This document shows, piece by piece, positions 37,013-45,807 of a DNA stretch of 64,000 nucleotides. The DNA is from Aerococcaceae bacterium zg-252. Lineage in GTDB: Bacteria; Bacillota; Bacilli; Lactobacillales; Aerococcaceae. The stretch covers positions 1,250,001 through 1,314,000 of the forward strand of contig CP066204.1 in assembly GCA_016237705.1 (NCBI GenBank), read 5' to 3'. Within the stretch, counting starts at the first letter, position 1. The number at the start of each line of letters is the position of its first letter. The position numbers and the translations under genes are program-made. A model generated the notes under the pieces. The model did no database searches, was not told the DNA's origin, and saw only the letters and a program-made list of their open reading frames with translations.

Positions 37013-37040
37013 AGTATAGCAAAAATACATATAATTTCAA
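37013..37040 (-). promoter_or_regulatory. Promoter of the toxin mRNA
   Basis: TTGAAA (37040-37035), 16-bp spacer, TATACT (37018-37013), giving a leader of about 50 bases to the leader ORF. Confidence 0.75.
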
Positions 37041-37168
37041 TGTAATCGTTTTAATTTTATATCTTCCCCTGTAAAACTAACTTCATAAATTTACTCGATT
37101 ATCCCCCCACCACCGATTTGTTATGGTATAATAATCTAGCAATCTGTATTAAATTTGTGGAGGTTTCT

Positions 37169-37876
37169 ATGAAAAAATATGCTAATATAATTATGTTTCT
37201 TGCCTACGGTATCATGATGATAATCAGTGGTCATTTAATTGATGTCATTGGCGATACCAATGCTGTTTTACTAAATAGTGTCTCAACGCTGGCACTCGGC
37301 ATTTATTTGTTTCATGACCACTTAAAAGCTGAATATCACCGGATTCGTCAACGCATTACAATACCAAAGCTATTCTTACTATCCGTTGGTTTATTTTTCC
37401 TAAGTGGGATTGTTCGCTTGTTATTAGTCTACGGATTATCCGAATTTATTAACTTTGATACACTCGGACAAAACCAACAAGAATTAGCTGAAATGCAACA
37501 AAATATACCATTTGTGCTATTCTTTTTCTTAACGGTTATTTCAGCACCTATTGTAGAAGAATTAGTTTTTCGCCATTCACTAAATGGTTGGGTCAATCCA
37601 AATAATCGAGTATTACAAATCGTCATGTATGCTGTATCAACCTATCTATTCGCAGCAGCCCATGTCTTTGCTTTACAAGATTTCATTATTTATTTACCAT
37701 TATCCCTTGTACTCATCTGGATGTACGCTCGTTTCGATAACAATGTCATGGCATCTTTAGCCTTTCATTTTACCAATAATGCAATCGCAACAGTGGTGAC
37801 ACTTTTGTCATCCTTGATACCAGTAGAACAACTTGGCGAGCCAGTTAGCACCATTCTTCATTTATTTGTAAAATAA
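37169..37876 (+). CDS. CPBP family intramembrane glutamic endopeptidase (Abi/CAAX-like)
   Basis: 235 residues from ATG 37169, six bases after GGAGG; a longer in-frame ATG at 37118 has no ribosome site. About six or seven helices. The CPBP motifs are all present: VEELVFRHSL (motif 1, EExxxR), AAHVFALQ (motif 2, His) and AFHFTNN (motif 3, His-x-x-x-Asn). Family members include bacteriocin-immunity and maturation proteins and stress proteins. No bacteriocin gene is adjacent, so its role is open. It is monocistronic, ending at a shared terminator. Confidence 0.85.
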   Translation: MKKYANIIMFLAYGIMMIISGHLIDVIGDTNAVLLNSVSTLALGIYLFHDHLKAEYHRIRQRITIPKLFLLSVGLFFLSGIVRLLLVYGLSEFINFDTLGQNQQELAEMQQNIPFVLFFFLTVISAPIVEELVFRHSLNGWVNPNNRVLQIVMYAVSTYLFAAAHVFALQDFIIYLPLSLVLIWMYARFDNNVMASLAFHFTNNAIATVVTLLSSLIPVEQLGEPVSTILHLFVK

Positions 37877-37888
37877 TAACGCAAATAC

Positions 37889-37924
37889 ACCTCACATTAC
37901 TTAGCTATCTAAGTCGTGTGAGGT
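37889..37924. terminator. Bidirectional terminator between convergent genes
   Basis: Stem ACCTCACA / TGTGAGGT with inner CTTAG/CTAAG pairing; it serves the protease gene and the HAD gene, which converge on it. Confidence 0.85.
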
Positions 37925-37934
37925 ACTTTTATTT

Positions 37935-38583
37935 CTACAATAATAAATCAAGCAAGGCTTGAGTAGTTTCAACAATATGGGTTGCTCCGGCTTGTTTCAA
38001 TTCATCAAAATCGCCATATCCATACAGCACACCTACTGCATCTAAATGATGATGATGTGCCCCTTCTATATCATGATGCCGATCGCCAACCATAACGGTT
38101 GTTTCGGCACAAATGTCTGTATTTCTCGATAACACCAAATTGATAACCTGTTCTTTGGTGCTCACCACTCCGTCAAATGTCGCACCGACAATATCTTCAA
38201 AATACTGCTCCAACTGATAATGTTCTAGTATTCGACGTGCGAGAGGTTCTGGTTTAGCAGTCGCAATGTAGAGCTTTTTGCCAGCAGCTTTCAACTGTTG
38301 TAACACCACTTCAATTCCCTCATACAAAGTCGACTCAAATAGCCCGATATGATTATAGCGTTCACGATAGGTCGCTGTCGCTAATTGTGCCGTTTCATCA
38401 TCTAAATGTGCATAATGTTTAAACGAATATGTTAACGGTGGCCCAATAAATAAATAAATTCAGTGTCGCATCATCAAGTGGTGGTAATTTCAAGGTATCC
38501 ATTGCATATCGAATTGATGCGATAATTCCTGGAGCCGATTCTGTAATCGTGCCGTCTAAATCAAAAAGGATTGTTTCATACAT
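37935..38583 (-). pseudogene. HAD phosphatase (phosphoglycolate-phosphatase-like), frameshifted at a 4-bp repeat
   Basis: The gene starts at ATG 38583 with motif I FDLDGTITES. At 38445-38460 a TTTA tandem repeat throws it out of frame and it stops soon after (WATVNIFV). Removing one TTTA unit restores one ORF of 214 codons, reading NLFIGPPLTYSFKHYAHLDD across the joint, including the FIGPPL motif usual in this family. The rest has motif II (YIATAKPEP) and motif IV (MVGDRHHDIEGA). The intact enzyme would dephosphorylate small phospho-compounds. As it stands only 37935-38327 could be translated from a later ATG, lacking the catalytic Asp. Slippage at the repeat could switch it back. Confidence 0.88.
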
Positions 38584-38696
38584 GGTTTACTCCCCCATTT
38601 CTACTGATAATAGTGTAACATAATTTTATGGGAAGTTGTGACTGCAATCCTAGTTATTTCGTAAGATTTATAACTACCGATCTCCTCGTAATATCC

Positions 38697-39347
38697 TTAT
38701 CCCTTAATCCTACCGTCGTCCATTTTGATAACTCTTGTTGCATATCGAGTTAAATCCTTATTGTGCGTACTCATTAATATAGTAGTCCCCATTTGATTTA
38801 ATTGTGCAAAATAATTCATAATCAACTGTCCAGTTTCGGAATCTAAGTTCCCTGTTGGTTCATCGGCAATTATTAATTGTGGATTAATGACTAATGCCCT
38901 TGCAATCGCTACTCGTTGCTTTTGGCCATCCGATAGTTCAGATGGATAATTTTTACTTTTCTCCCCTAATCCAACAATTTCCAATGCTTTCATTGCTCGT
39001 TGTCTTCTCTCAACCGTTTTAACCCCAGCATATCCTAATGGCAAAGCGACATTATCTAAAACTGTTAAGTGATTAATTAAATGAAAAGCCTGAAAAACAA
39101 AGCCAATCTTCTGATTACGAATTCTAGATTTTGCATCTACCGATAAATGTGCCACTTCTTCGCCACAAAAAGTATAATTCCCTGAAGTTGCGTTGGACAT
39201 TAATCCGATTAAATTTAATAAAGTTGTCTTCCCACACCCAGACTGACCTAGTAACATGATAAATTCGCCACTATTAATCGTTAAGTGAATATCTTTCAAA
39301 ATTTCTGTATCGCCATACGAGAAATGAATATTTTCTAACGTAATCAT
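38697..39347 (-). CDS. ABC transporter ATP-binding protein, LolD/MacB type
   Basis: 216 residues. Walker A GQSGCGKTT, Q-loop VFQAFHLINHL, Walker B LIIADEPTGNLDSE and H-loop STHNK are standard. The signature reads LSDGQKQR instead of LSGGQ, with Asp for the first Gly. DEPTGNLD marks the class that energises FtsX-type permeases; two such permease genes precede it. GAGG precedes the ATG by eight bases. It is the last gene of the lipoprotein/exporter operon. Confidence 0.88.
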   Translation of the reverse strand: MITLENIHFSYGDTEILKDIHLTINSGEFIMLLGQSGCGKTTLLNLIGLMSNATSGNYTFCGEEVAHLSVDAKSRIRNQKIGFVFQAFHLINHLTVLDNVALPLGYAGVKTVERRQRAMKALEIVGLGEKSKNYPSELSDGQKQRVAIARALVINPQLIIADEPTGNLDSETGQLIMNYFAQLNQMGTTILMSTHNKDLTRYATRVIKMDDGRIKG

Positions 39348-39350
39348 GTT

Positions 39351-40586
39351 TTACACCTCACTTAAAATCGCAATAGGGTTCATCTTCGTATATTTCTTAG
39401 CGAGTAAGACAGTAATGAAGAGCGTCATGATGAATTGACATAAAATTAATAACAAACTATATCCAAACGACAGATTAATCGGCACTCCTAGCATATTGCC
39501 ATTGAATAGTACAATCGCATACGATGATACAATGCCAATCATACCACTCACCAAAACTACCAAAATGAGTTCTAGCAACAGTTCAATTAATAATTCCTTT
39601 TTAGTCGCTCCCACCAAAAAACATAGCGAAATATTACCTTTTCTTCTATCAATAAAAGTAGACACCAGTCCAACTAAACTGATACCAATAATCACTACAC
39701 AAACAAATTAAATTGAATAAAATGTTCTGGAAATCAACACGATTTCTTGTCTTTTATCATTAAACTCCTGTTTTAATGAAGAATATTTAAATAAATAATC
39801 AGAGTGCTTTTGATTGTTAGATGATAATATTTGTTGTAACTCTTTTGTTTGCTCTTGATTCACTCTCATTCCCAAAGAAATACTATGTTGTGCACCACCT
39901 AGAATATGCCATTTTGAAGACGCAATAATGGACTTCATTAACGGATGTGTATTTTCTTCCAGATTATGAAGATTAATTTCATTTCCAAAAATAATTTGTA
40001 TATTTTGCGAATTTGATACATTTTCAAGTGGATAAATCGGAATTTTCTGCCCTGTTCCTGTCATTAACCACATTTCTTCCAATGAAATATCAGCAATGTC
40101 AAACTCTTGAGCTGTCACATTACTCGGCATTGAATTCAATGCTTGTTCCAATTCTTTAAAAAACTCCATTGACGCATAAATATACTGCTCCAAATCTAAA
40201 TTTACCGTTTCGGACAAGGCTAACTCTTCAAAATTCCCTGTTACCTCATAATAATGATAACTTTTCACTGACGAATCATCATTAAAAATCCCCAGTACAC
40301 CTGTTTTTACAAGACTCATTGGGATTGTAGGAAATAATGGCTGCAATTCTTGAAAATCATCTAGTGTAAAATCATTAAAAACAACTCCGTCTGCATTTTC
40401 TCCGTTAAGATACAATACATCAAACTGTCGTTGGCTAGAAAAAGTGGTTATCATCTGTTGCAACCCATTATTTAACCCCAATAGTACATTAATAAGGCAA
40501 GTAATCAGCACAATCTGTAAACAAAATAAGAGATAAAATTTCTTTTGGCTCATCACATTTTGTGTAGCTGTCCACAAGTAATACAT
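39351..40586 (-). pseudogene. FtsX-type ABC permease interrupted by an in-frame stop
   Basis: The first part (40586 to 39708, 292 codons) has one N-terminal helix (FYLLFCLQIVLITCLINVLL) and an extracellular domain. It meets TAA at 39710-39708. The same frame continues without a gap (F-V-C-V, then VIIGISLVGLVSTFIDRRKG...LVGATKKELL) for the three C-terminal helices to 39351. Joined, the protein is about 411 residues, normal for this permease class. Alone the first piece has no channel helices. Either this is a loss-of-function mutation, or a stop that is read through, or the pieces assemble. It has a good AGGAGG at 40586. Confidence 0.85.
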
Positions 40587-40597
40587 TATAATTCCTC

Positions 40598-41713
40598 CTA
40601 ATTTGCCAATAATTTCAGCCGTTTCTTCAATAGAAGAAATGAAATCATGAAACTGATTAATACCGAAAATACTATCACTGATAGATACATGCTAACATCA
40701 ATGACAAAATACATTTTTAAATAATCAATGAACACTTCTCTGAACATCGAAAGGAGTAATAAATCCAATAGAGCTGCACATAAGACTGTAAACAATAAGA
40801 ACAACACTTCTTGAATATACAGTTGGCTTTTCGGAACACCTAGAAACCATTGAATTTTTAATTCTTGTTCTTGACTTTCGACTTTATTAATCATTAGCGT
40901 CAATATATTTAACCCACCATAAATCAAAATAAAAATACTCGCTGCAATGATAACTCCTAAAGCACTAAAGAAAATTCCTTTATTATGTTCTTCATACCTA
41001 GTCCAATCTTCCCAAGATATAGGTGTTTTAATATTCAATTGTTCTTCAAATTTTTTCATGAATAGAGCAATTTCACTCGACGTAATCGTCTTATCTTTGA
41101 ATTTGATACTATATGACTGCCATAATGAATTGTGATAATTCATATACTCTTTCACATCAATCATCATCACATTACTCAATTGCCGGTTATGGTACACACC
41201 TGCAACCCAATATTTCGTGTATTCAATGGTAATAAACTCTGGGTCCCCCAATTGATAATATAAATCAGAGCCTACCCAACAATATTTTTTATCTGAATTT
41301 AACTTTTCACTATCGAATATCGCTGTCCCTTTGACCTTTTGCTGTCTGAAAATCTTATCAATATCTCGAGTAATTCCTGTCAAATTGACATCAATAAATG
41401 ATTCATTTCCCCACAACACAATATCTTTATAATTATGCACTGAAAATGATTCAATTTCTGGAAACATTGCCTTAATCTTATCTGGCTCTAAATACTGATT
41501 ATTTTCAATTTGTACACCAAAAGAAATCGTCTGATTAGCCGGTTTAGGTATATAGGAAAAGGTAAAATTATACAAAGTTAATCCTATTCCGATAATACAA
41601 ATGGGGACTAATAGCATGGCACTAAAAGAACCTATCAACAAAATGCAAAAATAAATGTCATGTTTAATCTTTTGGAAAGTATAGTTAATATTCATACAAA
41701 TGCTTTTCATCAT
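40598..41713 (-). CDS. FtsX/MacB-type ABC permease
   Basis: 371 residues: helix 1 (IYFCILLIGSFSAMLLVPICIIGIGL), a 190-residue outer domain, and three C-terminal helices with an FtsX-domain turn at EQELKIQWFLGVPKSQLYIQE. The last part ends in the basic RLKLLAN. The start overlaps the lipoprotein gene by 29 bases with no clear Shine-Dalgarno, so translation is probably coupled; ATG 41695 is an alternative. It is the intact one of two permeases in this operon. Confidence 0.78.
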   Translation of the reverse strand: MMKSICMNINYTFQKIKHDIYFCILLIGSFSAMLLVPICIIGIGLTLYNFTFSYIPKPANQTISFGVQIENNQYLEPDKIKAMFPEIESFSVHNYKDIVLWGNESFIDVNLTGITRDIDKIFRQQKVKGTAIFDSEKLNSDKKYCWVGSDLYYQLGDPEFITIEYTKYWVAGVYHNRQLSNVMMIDVKEYMNYHNSLWQSYSIKFKDKTITSSEIALFMKKFEEQLNIKTPISWEDWTRYEEHNKGIFFSALGVIIAASIFILIYGGLNILTLMINKVESQEQELKIQWFLGVPKSQLYIQEVLFLLFTVLCAALLDLLLLSMFREVFIDYLKMYFVIDVSMYLSVIVFSVLISFMISFLLLKKRLKLLAN

Positions 41714-42647
41714 GATACACCAACTTCATTAATGTATGATTTGAATTATCAATTAAATAGACAGAATTATCAACATCTACTGCTAGCATACCAATATAAG
41801 CATTTTCGACACTCGTATAGTTCATTGAATAAATTACTTTTGACGTGCGATTGTTAATATCATATTTAATAATACTAGCTGTTCCAAGGCTAGACGTAAT
41901 CATAAAATCGCCTAATTTGTAGAGTTTAAACGGAGCAATTTTGTCATTTAGTTGGTATGATGTGACTTGATTCTTTTCATTGATAAATATCATTTTTGAA
42001 TCACCGGTAGTAATATGAATGCCGTCCTTATCTTGTGAGTGAAAATAAGCATTCGTAGCCACTAGACTATTGTCAATACTAGTTACATACCCAATAAAAT
42101 TATTAACGATTTTTTTCAATTGCCCACTGGTTGCCACTTCATAAATGCAATTAGCTTCATTATTATTAGCACTTAAACTTACATACATTTTTTCATCAAT
42201 AACCGTTAAACTCATAAACGTATTTAACATCACAGAATCTAAGTTGTTTAACTGAATTTTATCGTAGGTATCATCTTTAAGGTTATATAGTATTATTTGC
42301 TTTTGTTTATTGTCGAGAATATATAATGTATCTTCTGAAACATATAGACTAGACGGAATCCATAAATTCTCATTTAGATTTTGAGCAGATAATGTCTTAA
42401 TCACTTTATAATCCGTTTTATCTAAAATCTGTACGATATTATTAGCACTATCATTAAGGAATATAAATTGCTTGTTGATAACAATATCTTGAATCATACT
42501 ATTTTCTTCTAACTGCACACTTTCACTTTGTACGAGCTGAATATCATTATCTTCTTCTAAACCTATATCCACTTTGCGCTCTTTTAAACCTGTGCAACTA
42601 ACCAGAAATAAGCACGAAAAGATTAACACTGCTAGTTTCTTTAACAT
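41685..42647 (-). CDS. Lipoprotein with a beta-propeller-like body
   Basis: 320 residues. The signal ends in the lipobox FLVSC-T, so it is lipid-anchored at about residue 18. The body has repeated short beta stretches (IFLNDSANNIVQILDKTDYKVI, LYILDNKQKQIILYNLKDD, VYLIDNSNHTLMKLV) that suggest a six-bladed propeller of the NHL/6-blade type. No enzyme motif is seen. It leads an operon with two permeases and an ATPase, so it may be the exporter's substrate partner or an immunity/sensor lipoprotein. A promoter with a perfect cre site lies in front. Confidence 0.7.
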   Translation of the reverse strand: MLKKLAVLIFSCLFLVSCTGLKERKVDIGLEEDNDIQLVQSESVQLEENSMIQDIVINKQFIFLNDSANNIVQILDKTDYKVIKTLSAQNLNENLWIPSSLYVSEDTLYILDNKQKQIILYNLKDDTYDKIQLNNLDSVMLNTFMSLTVIDEKMYVSLSANNNEANCIYEVATSGQLKKIVNNFIGYVTSIDNSLVATNAYFHSQDKDGIHITTGDSKMIFINEKNQVTSYQLNDKIAPFKLYKLGDFMITSSLGTASIIKYDINNRTSKVIYSMNYTSVENAYIGMLAVDVDNSVYLIDNSNHTLMKLVYHDEKHLYEY

Positions 42648-42672
42648 ATTCCCACCACCTAAAAAAACCCAA

Positions 42673-42720
42673 TGTAAACGTTACCATTTTTATTTTACAC
42701 CATTACTTTAATATATTCAA
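42673..42720 (-). promoter_or_regulatory. Promoter with a perfect CcpA cre site
   Basis: TTGAAT (42720-42715), 17-bp spacer, TAAAAT (42697-42692). TGTAAACGTTACCA (42673-42686), read on the plus strand, matches TGWAARCGYTWNCW at every position and covers the start site, so glucose repression by CcpA is expected. Confidence 0.75.
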
Positions 42721-42816
42721 GTTTGAAACTGAATATTTTTTAAATTTTTGCCTATTTAAACTCAAATCAATGTCAGACAAAATTCTCTTGACTATACCCT
42801 ATATCAAAACAAAACA

Positions 42817-42842
42817 ACGACAACACCCAAAGGCATTGCCGT
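42817..42842 (-). terminator. Terminator of adhE
   Basis: Stem ACGGCAA / TTGTCGT (one G-U pair) with a 12-base loop, T-rich tail on the minus strand; 20 bases past the adhE stop. Confidence 0.65.
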
Positions 42843-42862
42843 CATTTTCATTAATTATCTAA

Positions 42863-45505
42863 TTATTTTAAGCGTCCTGGACGTTCTTTGTAACCATAGT
42901 AAGCATCTTCGATAATTTCTTTCATATCGCTTACTAATGCTAAACGTGGGTTTACTGGAGTACATTGGTCTTCATACGCTAAGTATGCAATTTCTTCTGC
43001 ACGTGCCATGTATTCTGCCTCGTCAACACCTTGTGCTTTAATGCTCATTTCGATACCAATACGTTCACCTAATTCATACACTGCTTGAGCTAAACTTGCA
43101 ACACCCTCTTCTGGAGTATCTGCTTTTAAGCCTAACATTTTAGCGATGTCTTGGTATCTTACATCTGCTTTATAGTAGTTGTATTTTGGCCAAGTTGTTT
43201 GTTTCGCTGGTTTTGTACCATTGTAACGGATAACGTATGGCAATAGAATCGCATTTGTACGACCATGCACTGTATGGAAGAAACCACCAATCTTATGTGC
43301 CATTGAGTGAGAAATTCCTAAGAACGCATTTGCAAATGCCATACCAGCCATTGTTGACGCATTATGCATTTTCTCACGAGATTCAAAGTCAGCTTCTTTT
43401 ACAGAACGTTCTAAGTTTTCAAATGTTAATTTAATCGCTTGTAAGGCTAAACCGTCTGTATAATCGTTTGCCATAATTGACACATAAGCTTCAATCGCAT
43501 GCGTTAATACGTCCATACCAGTATCAGCCGTTACGAAATCTGGTACTGTTAATACTAATGCTGGGTCGATAATCGCAATTGTTGGTGTCAATGAGTAGTC
43601 AGCTAATGGGTATTTCATATTATTTTTCTTATCTGAAATAACCGCAAATGGTGTCACTTCTGAACCTGTACCAGATGTTGTTGGAATACCAACATATTTT
43701 GCTTTAGCACCTAATTCAGGGAATTTGAAGGCACGTTTACGAATATCCATGAATTTTTGAACTAAATCACGGAAATCGATTTGTGGTTGCTCATAGAACA
43801 TCCACATTACTTTCGCAGCGTCCATTACAGAACCACCACCTAAAGCGATAATTGTATCCGGCTCAAAGCTCTTCATTGCTTCTGCACCACGTTCAACTGT
43901 TGAAATATCTGGATCTGGCTCAACGTTACTGAACACTTGATAAACTACTTTATTACGACGTAAGTGTAATTGCTCAATAACACGTTGTAAGAATCCAAGT
44001 TTAACCATTGACTCATCTGTCACGATAAATACTTTTTGTACATCACGCATTTTTTGTAAATATTGAATTGAGTCACGTTCGAAATAGATTTTTGAAGGAA
44101 CTTTAAACCATTGCATATTATTTCTACGTCTCCCCACTTTTTTAATATTTAATAAGTTAATTGCACTCACATTATCCCCAACAGAGTTTGCACCATAAGA
44201 ACCACAACCTAATGTTAATGACGGAATAAACGCATTATAAACGTCACCGATACCACCAAAAGTTGAAGGTGCATTACAAATGATACGAATCGCTTTAATT
44301 TGACGACCAAATTCTTTCACTAAATCTTGATCATTCGTATGAATCGCTGCTGAGTGCCCTAAACCGTGGAACTCAACCATTTGGCATGCTTTTTTCACAC
44401 CGTCTTCTTGACTATCAGACTTAATCACTGCAATAACTGGTGATAATTTTTCACGTGTTAATGGCTCGTTTTCTCCAACTTCTTTCACTTCTGCTGCTAA
44501 AATATTTGTGCCTGCTGGAACCGTAAAGCCTGCTTGTTCAGCAATCCATGCTGCTGGTTTACCTACGATATCAGCATTTAATTTCGCACCAGAACAGTTT
44601 TTGCTATTTGCTTTAACGCCGAAACAGAACTCTTCTAATTTCGCTTTTTCAGCTTTATTAACAAAATATGTATGGTATGACTTCATTTCTTCGATAAATT
44701 CATCGTAAATTTCTTTATCCACAATCGCAGCTTGCTCAGACGCACATACCATACCGTTATCAAATGATTTAGACATCACAATATCATAGGCTGCTTGTTT
44801 TACATTTGCTGATTTTTCAACATAGGCAGGAACGTTACCAGCACCAACCCCAAGAGCTGGTTTACCACAAGAGTAAGCTGCTTTAACCATTGCGTTACCA
44901 CCTGTTGCTAAAATTGTCGCAACACTTGGGTGATTCATTAATTCGTTAGTTGCTTCCATTGACGGTTTTGTAATCCATTGTACACAGTTTTCAGGTGCTC
45001 CTGCTGCTACAGCTGCTTCGTATACGATACGTGCTGCATGAGCAGATGATTCTTGTGCTGACGGATGGAAAGCAAAAACGATTGGGTTACGTGTTTTTAA
45101 TGAGATTAAGGCTTTAAAGATTGCTGTTGAAGTTGGGTTCGTTGTTGGTGTAATCCCGCAAATAACACCGACAGGTTCAGCGACTAATGTTAATCCTGTT
45201 ACTTCATCTTCTTCAATAATTCCAACTGTTTTAGTATGACGCATATTGTTAATTACATGCTCACATGCGAATAAGTTTTTAGTTGCTTTATCTTCGAATA
45301 CACCACGTCCTGTTTCATCTACTGCATGTTTTGCTAAAATACCGTGTTTATCCAATGCAGCAACAGATGCTTTGGCTACAATGTAGTCCACTTTTTCTTG
45401 ATCTAATAAACGAAATTCATCTAAAGCAACAGTTGCTTTTTTAACTAATTCATCGACATGTTCAAAGGCTAATTGTTGTTTTGTTTTTTCTACTACTTCC
45501 GTCAT
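42863..45505 (-). CDS. adhE: Bifunctional acetaldehyde/alcohol dehydrogenase
   Basis: 880 residues, the usual full length. The N-terminal half (to about 450) is a CoA-acylating aldehyde dehydrogenase with PTTNPTSTAIFK and the catalytic cysteine in DNGMVCASEQ. The C-terminal half is an iron alcohol dehydrogenase with GGGSVMDAAKVMW, GTGSEVTPFAVI, and metal ligands in DVLTHAIEAYVS and GISHSMAHKIGGFFHTVHGRTNA. It turns acetyl-CoA into ethanol and re-oxidises two NADH. AGGAGG precedes the ATG. Its promoter has Rex-like and cre-like sites, as in other lactic acid bacteria. Confidence 0.96.
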   Translation of the reverse strand: MTEVVEKTKQQLAFEHVDELVKKATVALDEFRLLDQEKVDYIVAKASVAALDKHGILAKHAVDETGRGVFEDKATKNLFACEHVINNMRHTKTVGIIEEDEVTGLTLVAEPVGVICGITPTTNPTSTAIFKALISLKTRNPIVFAFHPSAQESSAHAARIVYEAAVAAGAPENCVQWITKPSMEATNELMNHPSVATILATGGNAMVKAAYSCGKPALGVGAGNVPAYVEKSANVKQAAYDIVMSKSFDNGMVCASEQAAIVDKEIYDEFIEEMKSYHTYFVNKAEKAKLEEFCFGVKANSKNCSGAKLNADIVGKPAAWIAEQAGFTVPAGTNILAAEVKEVGENEPLTREKLSPVIAVIKSDSQEDGVKKACQMVEFHGLGHSAAIHTNDQDLVKEFGRQIKAIRIICNAPSTFGGIGDVYNAFIPSLTLGCGSYGANSVGDNVSAINLLNIKKVGRRRNNMQWFKVPSKIYFERDSIQYLQKMRDVQKVFIVTDESMVKLGFLQRVIEQLHLRRNKVVYQVFSNVEPDPDISTVERGAEAMKSFEPDTIIALGGGSVMDAAKVMWMFYEQPQIDFRDLVQKFMDIRKRAFKFPELGAKAKYVGIPTTSGTGSEVTPFAVISDKKNNMKYPLADYSLTPTIAIIDPALVLTVPDFVTADTGMDVLTHAIEAYVSIMANDYTDGLALQAIKLTFENLERSVKEADFESREKMHNASTMAGMAFANAFLGISHSMAHKIGGFFHTVHGRTNAILLPYVIRYNGTKPAKQTTWPKYNYYKADVRYQDIAKMLGLKADTPEEGVASLAQAVYELGERIGIEMSIKAQGVDEAEYMARAEEIAYLAYEDQCTPVNPRLALVSDMKEIIEDAYYGYKERPGRLK

Positions 45506-45547
45506 TTCGACATCCTCCTAAAATGTGGTGTTGTTATTTACACCCTT

Positions 45548-45576
45548 ATATTACATTCTTCACAAAGTATTGTCAA
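45548..45576 (-). promoter_or_regulatory. adhE promoter
   Basis: TTGACA (45576-45571), 17-bp spacer, TAATAT (45553-45548). The spacer itself has a TTTGTGAA half-site. Confidence 0.8.
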
Positions 45577-45581
45577 GCGTT

Positions 45582-45599
45582 TTGTGCAAAAAATCACAA
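45582..45599 (-). promoter_or_regulatory. Rex-like operator upstream of the adhE -35 box
   Basis: TTGTGC-AAAAAA-TCACAA matches TTGTGA-N6-TCACAA at 11 of 12 fixed positions, six bases before the -35 box. Rex is known to control adhE by the NADH/NAD ratio. Confidence 0.72.
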
Positions 45600-45663
45600 A
45601 AATATTTTCATTCAGAATCCTATTGAAACAACAAATTAATGAAAGCGTTGATAGTTTCATCTT

Positions 45664-45677
45664 AGAAAACGTTTACT
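45664..45677. promoter_or_regulatory. cre-like CcpA site upstream of adhE
   Basis: AGAAAACGTTTACT matches 13 of 14 positions of TGWAARCGYTWNCW. It lies about 90 bases upstream of the -35 box, a position used for activation in some CcpA targets. Confidence 0.55.
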
Positions 45678-45726
45678 TTGTGAATAAATCAAGACTTATG
45701 TTTCTTTATTGATTTCACAATAAAAA

Positions 45727-45749
45727 AGACAATGCACGATGCACTGTCT
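45727..45749 (-). terminator. Terminator of the lysis cassette
   Basis: Stem AGACAATGCA / TGCACTGTCT with a three-base loop and a T-run on the minus strand, about 60 bases past the lysin stop. Confidence 0.85.
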
Positions 45750-45807
45750 TAATCAAAACCAATTTTATAATTGTGATTTTTTTAGCAATATTGATTAGGA
45801 ACGATAA

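Larger units (their letters stand above)
45506..45807. other. Regulatory region between the lysin gene and adhE
   Basis: Gene-free. It holds the adhE promoter (45548-45576), a Rex-like operator (45582-45599), a cre-like site (45664-45677), two further TTGTGA/TCACAA half-sites near 45679 and 45706, and the lysin terminator (45727-45749). Confidence 0.65.

Noticed and set aside
45473-45712. 79-codon plus-strand ORF upstream of adhE
   Set aside because: It crosses the adhE promoter and operators, and has no ribosome site.
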